A stretch of 64,000 nt of DNA. It comes from Bacteroidota bacterium. Lineage in GTDB: Bacteria; Bacteroidota; Bacteroidia; CAILMK01; JACPUW01. The stretch is from positions 22,860 through 86,859 of the forward strand of contig JACPUW010000019.1 of NCBI GenBank assembly GCA_016192035.1, written 5' to 3'. Positions within the stretch are counted from its first letter, which is position 1; each line of letters starts with the position of its first letter. The position numbers were made by a program, and so were the translations under genes. Shown piece by piece: positions 61,392-64,000 of the stretch. The notes under the pieces are model-generated. The model ran no database searches. It saw only the letters and a program-made list of their open reading frames with translations, and was not told where the DNA came from.

Positions 61392-62651
61392 ATGCAGCAA
61401 ATAGTGAAACTCTGGCGCACCCTGGGCCCCGGCTTTTTGTACGCCGGCGCCGCCGTTGGGGTATCGCACCTGGTGCAGTCCACCAAGGCGGGCGCCGCCC
61501 ACGGCATGACCCTCCTGGTGGTGGTGCTGGCCGCCAACCTGTTTAAGTACCCATTCTTTGAAGCCGGCCCGCGCTATGCCGCCGCCACCGGCCAGAGTTT
61601 GGTGCAGGGATACGCCCGCATAGGCCCCTGGGCGGTATGGCTTTTCACCCTGCTCACTGCCTCCACGGCCTTTATAGTGCAGGCCACCGTCACCATAGTC
61701 ACCGCCGCCTTGTTTGCCCACTTGGTGGGGTTTAGCCTAGGGCCCCTGTGGGACAGCCTTTTGCTCCTGGCCTTGTGCGCCGCCATTCTGCTCGCCGGCA
61801 AATACCGCTACGTGGACGCCCTGGTTAAATGGGTCGTCATTCTCCTCACCCTATCCACCATCATTGCCCTGGTGCGCGCCTACATGGCCCCTGCCGCACA
61901 GGTATCATGGCCCGCCTGGGCACTTAACGGCCCCAACCTGGTCTTTCTCTTTGCACTCATAGGCTGGATGCCCGCCCCAATTGACCTGGCAGCCTGGCAC
62001 TCCCTGTGGACCCTGGAGAAAATACGCGAAGCACCTAACCACGTGCGACTGAAGGAGTCACTGCGCGACTTTCACATAGGATACTGGGGCACTGCCCTGC
62101 TGGCCGCCGTGTTTCTGGCCCTGGGCGCCCTGGTGCTCTACCCCACCGGGGCCAACCTCTCTGCCCTGGGCGGCGCCGAGTTCTCCGCCCGGTTTGTGGG
62201 CATCTACACCAGCACCCTGGGCCAGTGGACATACCCCATCATAGCCTTTGCCGCCTTTGCCACCATGTTTTCTACCACCATCACCGTGCTCGACGGCGCT
62301 CCGCGCCTGGCCGCCGACCTGGCCCCCGCGCTGGCCAAACAAGGGGCCTGGCCAGCCACACGCACCTATACCCTGGCCCTGGTGGCCATTGCCATTGGCG
62401 CACTCCTCATTATTGCCCTTTTTGGCGGCAACAACGTGTTTGCCACACTCATACAGATGGCCACCCTGGCATCGTTCCTCACCGCTCCCCTCATGGCCTG
62501 GCTCAACCACCGACTGGTATATGGCCCCCACATGCCCCCACAAGCGCGCCCAGCGCGCTTTCACCACCTGGTGTCGGTGCTCGGGCTCGTATTCCTTACC
62601 CTGTTTGCCCTCACCTATCTCCTGTACTTGATAGGGGCCATCAAACCCTAG
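61392..62651 (+). CDS. Nramp-related membrane transporter lacking canonical metal motifs
   Basis: The 419-residue protein has about eleven helices and the Nramp/LeuT-like layout, beginning RTLGPGFLYAGAAVGVSHLV. Canonical Nramp transporters have a DPGN motif in helix 1 and an MPH motif in helix 6 that bind manganese or iron. Here the equivalent places read GPGFLYAG and GWMPAPIDLAAW, so the metal-binding Asp, Asn and His are missing. The substrate may therefore be something else, such as magnesium or a non-metal. The gene has strongly GC-rich codon use compared with the island next to it. Confidence 0.85.
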   Translation: MQQIVKLWRTLGPGFLYAGAAVGVSHLVQSTKAGAAHGMTLLVVVLAANLFKYPFFEAGPRYAAATGQSLVQGYARIGPWAVWLFTLLTASTAFIVQATVTIVTAALFAHLVGFSLGPLWDSLLLLALCAAILLAGKYRYVDALVKWVVILLTLSTIIALVRAYMAPAAQVSWPAWALNGPNLVFLFALIGWMPAPIDLAAWHSLWTLEKIREAPNHVRLKESLRDFHIGYWGTALLAAVFLALGALVLYPTGANLSALGGAEFSARFVGIYTSTLGQWTYPIIAFAAFATMFSTTITVLDGAPRLAADLAPALAKQGAWPATRTYTLALVAIAIGALLIIALFGGNNVFATLIQMATLASFLTAPLMAWLNHRLVYGPHMPPQARPARFHHLVSVLGLVFLTLFALTYLLYLIGAIKP

Positions 62652-62664
62652 CACCCTCATGCCC

Positions 62665-63150
62665 CTATTCGGCTTCTTTTTCTTGCAGATACACCAATAA
62701 TTGAAGCAGGCATCCCGACAGGTTGCCCCGCACCTCGTGGTCCCAAAACCTAAACACCGCAAAACCCGCCGCGCCCAGCATGGCGTTCACCTCTTGGTCG
62801 CGCTGACGGTTCCGCTCTATCTTGGGTATCCAGAAATCCCTGTTTTTCTTTATCTTATACTTCTTGTGCTCCCAGTCGTACCCATGCCAAAACGCCCCAT
62901 CAATAAACACCGCATAGCGCTTGGCGCGGTTTGACACATCGGGCTTGCCGGGCAGGCCCTTGTCGCCCACCCTAAACCGGTGTCCCAGCCCGTGGAGTGC
63001 CCGCCTAAAAGCCAGCTCAGGCTTCGTATTGACCGCCTTGATGCCTGCCATCATACGGCTCCGCACCGGTGTGGTATAAAAACCCTCTGCTTCACAGAAC
63101 CTGGGAACCCTAACGGGATCAATGGATTGTAGTCGATACAACTTGGGCAT
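62665..63150 (-). CDS. vsr: Very short patch repair-type endonuclease (Vsr)
   Basis: The 161-residue protein has TPVRSRMMAGIKAVNTKPELAFRRALHGLG near residue 28, then PGKPDV and the zinc-stabilised segment with FIDGAFWHGY, and WIPKIERNRQRD. These match Vsr, which nicks T:G mismatches left by deamination of 5-methylcytosine. Usually a cytosine methyltransferase gene is adjacent, but none is seen here. The first 27 residues are not part of the core, so an internal ATG is possible. Confidence 0.88.
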   Translation of the reverse strand: MPKLYRLQSIDPVRVPRFCEAEGFYTTPVRSRMMAGIKAVNTKPELAFRRALHGLGHRFRVGDKGLPGKPDVSNRAKRYAVFIDGAFWHGYDWEHKKYKIKKNRDFWIPKIERNRQRDQEVNAMLGAAGFAVFRFWDHEVRGNLSGCLLQLLVYLQEKEAE

Positions 63151-63241
63151 ACACCTACAAAAATCCTAAAAAGCACCCACCTAAGGAGGGCAAAGCCCAA
63201 CAAGGTGGAACCATACCCAAGCCCCGTGGGTTTGCCAGGCC

Positions 63242-64000
63242 ATGATAGTTCGCAAGCTCACCCCCGTATGGGTGGTAGGTATGCTTATGGCAATTACCGC
63301 CTGCCAGCCCGATGAACCCACCAAGCCCCACAGCCCAAAGGACAACAGCGCCTGTGGCTGCACCGATACCCAAGCGGCAAATTATAGCCCCCACGCCACC
63401 TGCGACAACGGGAGTTGCATTTACCTGGATGAAGACAAAAAAACGCTCAACACCTTGTTTACCAGCACAGGTTGCGGTGCCTGCGGCCTATATGGCATAG
63501 ACTGCCACAAGGGCTACTCCGCGCCCATGCTGGCCCATGCACTGCGCTTTGAGCTACATTTCAAATACGGCGACCCCATGATCAACCCTACCAACGACTC
63601 ATTGGTGAAGGTGGCGCGGCCTGGATACTCCCCATTTTTTGCCGTGGGGCTGCGCGAGAGCATGGAGGCGGGCCCCGACCGGCCTACCACCTGCTCGCTG
63701 AGCAGGGCCCGCGCCCAGGCATTGGTTAATGATTTTGTGGCAACAGCGCCCAATACACGCATAGCCATAGGCCAGCGGCTGGTGGACCGCGATCTTTTTG
63801 TGGACATAGCTATTGATGCGCCTGAATATGATGGGATTAAGTATGCCGTTTATGTGCTTGAAGACTCCTTGGTTTACACCCAAAACGCAGGATGGCGAAA
63901 CGACATAGAAGGCTGGGTGCATGGCGACGTGGTGCGGGCCGCACTGACCCCCGTGCTGGGCCGCCCCCTAATGGCCGCCTCCACCACCCGCCAGCTAAGC
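63242..64000 (+). CDS. Lipoprotein with thioredoxin-like Omp28 features, cut by the window end
   Basis: The frame runs open to the last base, so the gene is partial (253 codons seen). It starts with a leader ending MLMAITAC, a lipobox. The next segment, GCTDTQAANYSPHATC to CIYLD, is the short cysteine motif common in secreted Bacteroidota proteins. CGACGLYGIDCHKGYSAPM follows, recalling the CxxC region of Omp28-related thioredoxin-like proteins. Beta-rich sequence continues to the edge. Envelope location is likely, but the function is unknown. Confidence 0.75.
   Translation, partial: MIVRKLTPVWVVGMLMAITACQPDEPTKPHSPKDNSACGCTDTQAANYSPHATCDNGSCIYLDEDKKTLNTLFTSTGCGACGLYGIDCHKGYSAPMLAHALRFELHFKYGDPMINPTNDSLVKVARPGYSPFFAVGLRESMEAGPDRPTTCSLSRARAQALVNDFVATAPNTRIAIGQRLVDRDLFVDIAIDAPEYDGIKYAVYVLEDSLVYTQNAGWRNDIEGWVHGDVVRAALTPVLGRPLMAASTTRQLS

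Noticed and set aside
1..64000. CRISPR arrays, tRNA or rRNA genes
   Set aside because: I saw no regularly spaced short repeats, no T-loop-like GGTTCGAATCC pattern in a cloverleaf context, and no rRNA signature. A covariance-model scan would be needed to exclude a divergent RNA.

Overview
This window is chromosomal DNA of a Bacteroidota bacterium. The evidence is a complete Bacteroidota-style division and cell-wall (dcw) cluster, type IX secretion C-terminal sorting domains on two large proteins, a GWxTD-family protein, an LptC lipoprotein, Bacteroidota -7 promoter elements of the form TAnnTTTG, and a short SRP RNA with such a promoter. I cannot name a genus. Most of the window has balanced base composition and uses the ATA isoleucine codon freely. 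The stretch from about 48.6 to 60 kb is visibly AT-rich and looks acquired.

Layout. 1-6.8 kb: GWxTD protein, a decayed PDDEXK (DUF1016/YhcG-like) nuclease pseudogene, an unknown lipoprotein, a family 2 glycosyltransferase, an ALDH8-type aldehyde dehydrogenase and a membrane protein with a lone histidine-kinase dimerisation domain. 7.0-22.1 kb: mraZ-rsmH-ftsL-ftsI-murE-mraY-murD-ftsW-murG-murC-ftsQ-ftsA-ftsZ, closed by a strong terminator and preceded by candidate MraZ operator boxes. 22.2-30.2 kb: leucine-rich repeat protein, an ECF sigma factor coupled to a membrane-spanning protein with an anti-sigma-like N-terminus and a barrel-like C-terminus, a POTRA/barrel protein and a large type IX cargo protein. 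30.2-34.7 kb: ridA-type 2-aminomuconate deaminase, coaX, an outer-membrane protein, a TPR protein and lptC, in one tight run. 34.8-44.3 kb: transaldolase, SRP RNA, an acyl-CoA carboxylase subunit, a type IX cargo gene inserted between 175-bp direct repeats, MscS channel, murF, DUF2490 protein, thioesterase and a CDF metal exporter.

44.5-61.3 kb is a defence region. A Septu-like ATPase/HNH pair (ptuA, ptuB) comes first. Two ordinary genes later there is a 34-codon stump of dndC (DNA phosphorothioation), then an AT-rich operon: an HNH restriction endonuclease translationally coupled to a Wadjet set (jetA, jetB, jetC, jetD), a truncated rmuC copy, a Bro-N antirepressor-like gene, full rmuC, and a large protein with RNA-polymerase-like DNA-binding motifs. 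A DndA-like cysteine desulfurase on the opposite strand closes the block. The dndC stump and the dndA-like gene suggest that a former Dnd locus was replaced. The Bro-N gene splits what was probably a jetD-rmuC translational coupling and is bracketed by a 116-bp duplication of the rmuC 5' end. This has the same architecture as the duplication around the type IX cargo gene at 37-39 kb.

61.4-64 kb: an Nramp-related transporter without the usual metal-binding motifs, an orphan Vsr endonuclease, and a lipoprotein truncated by the window end. I saw no tRNA, rRNA, CRISPR array or transposase.
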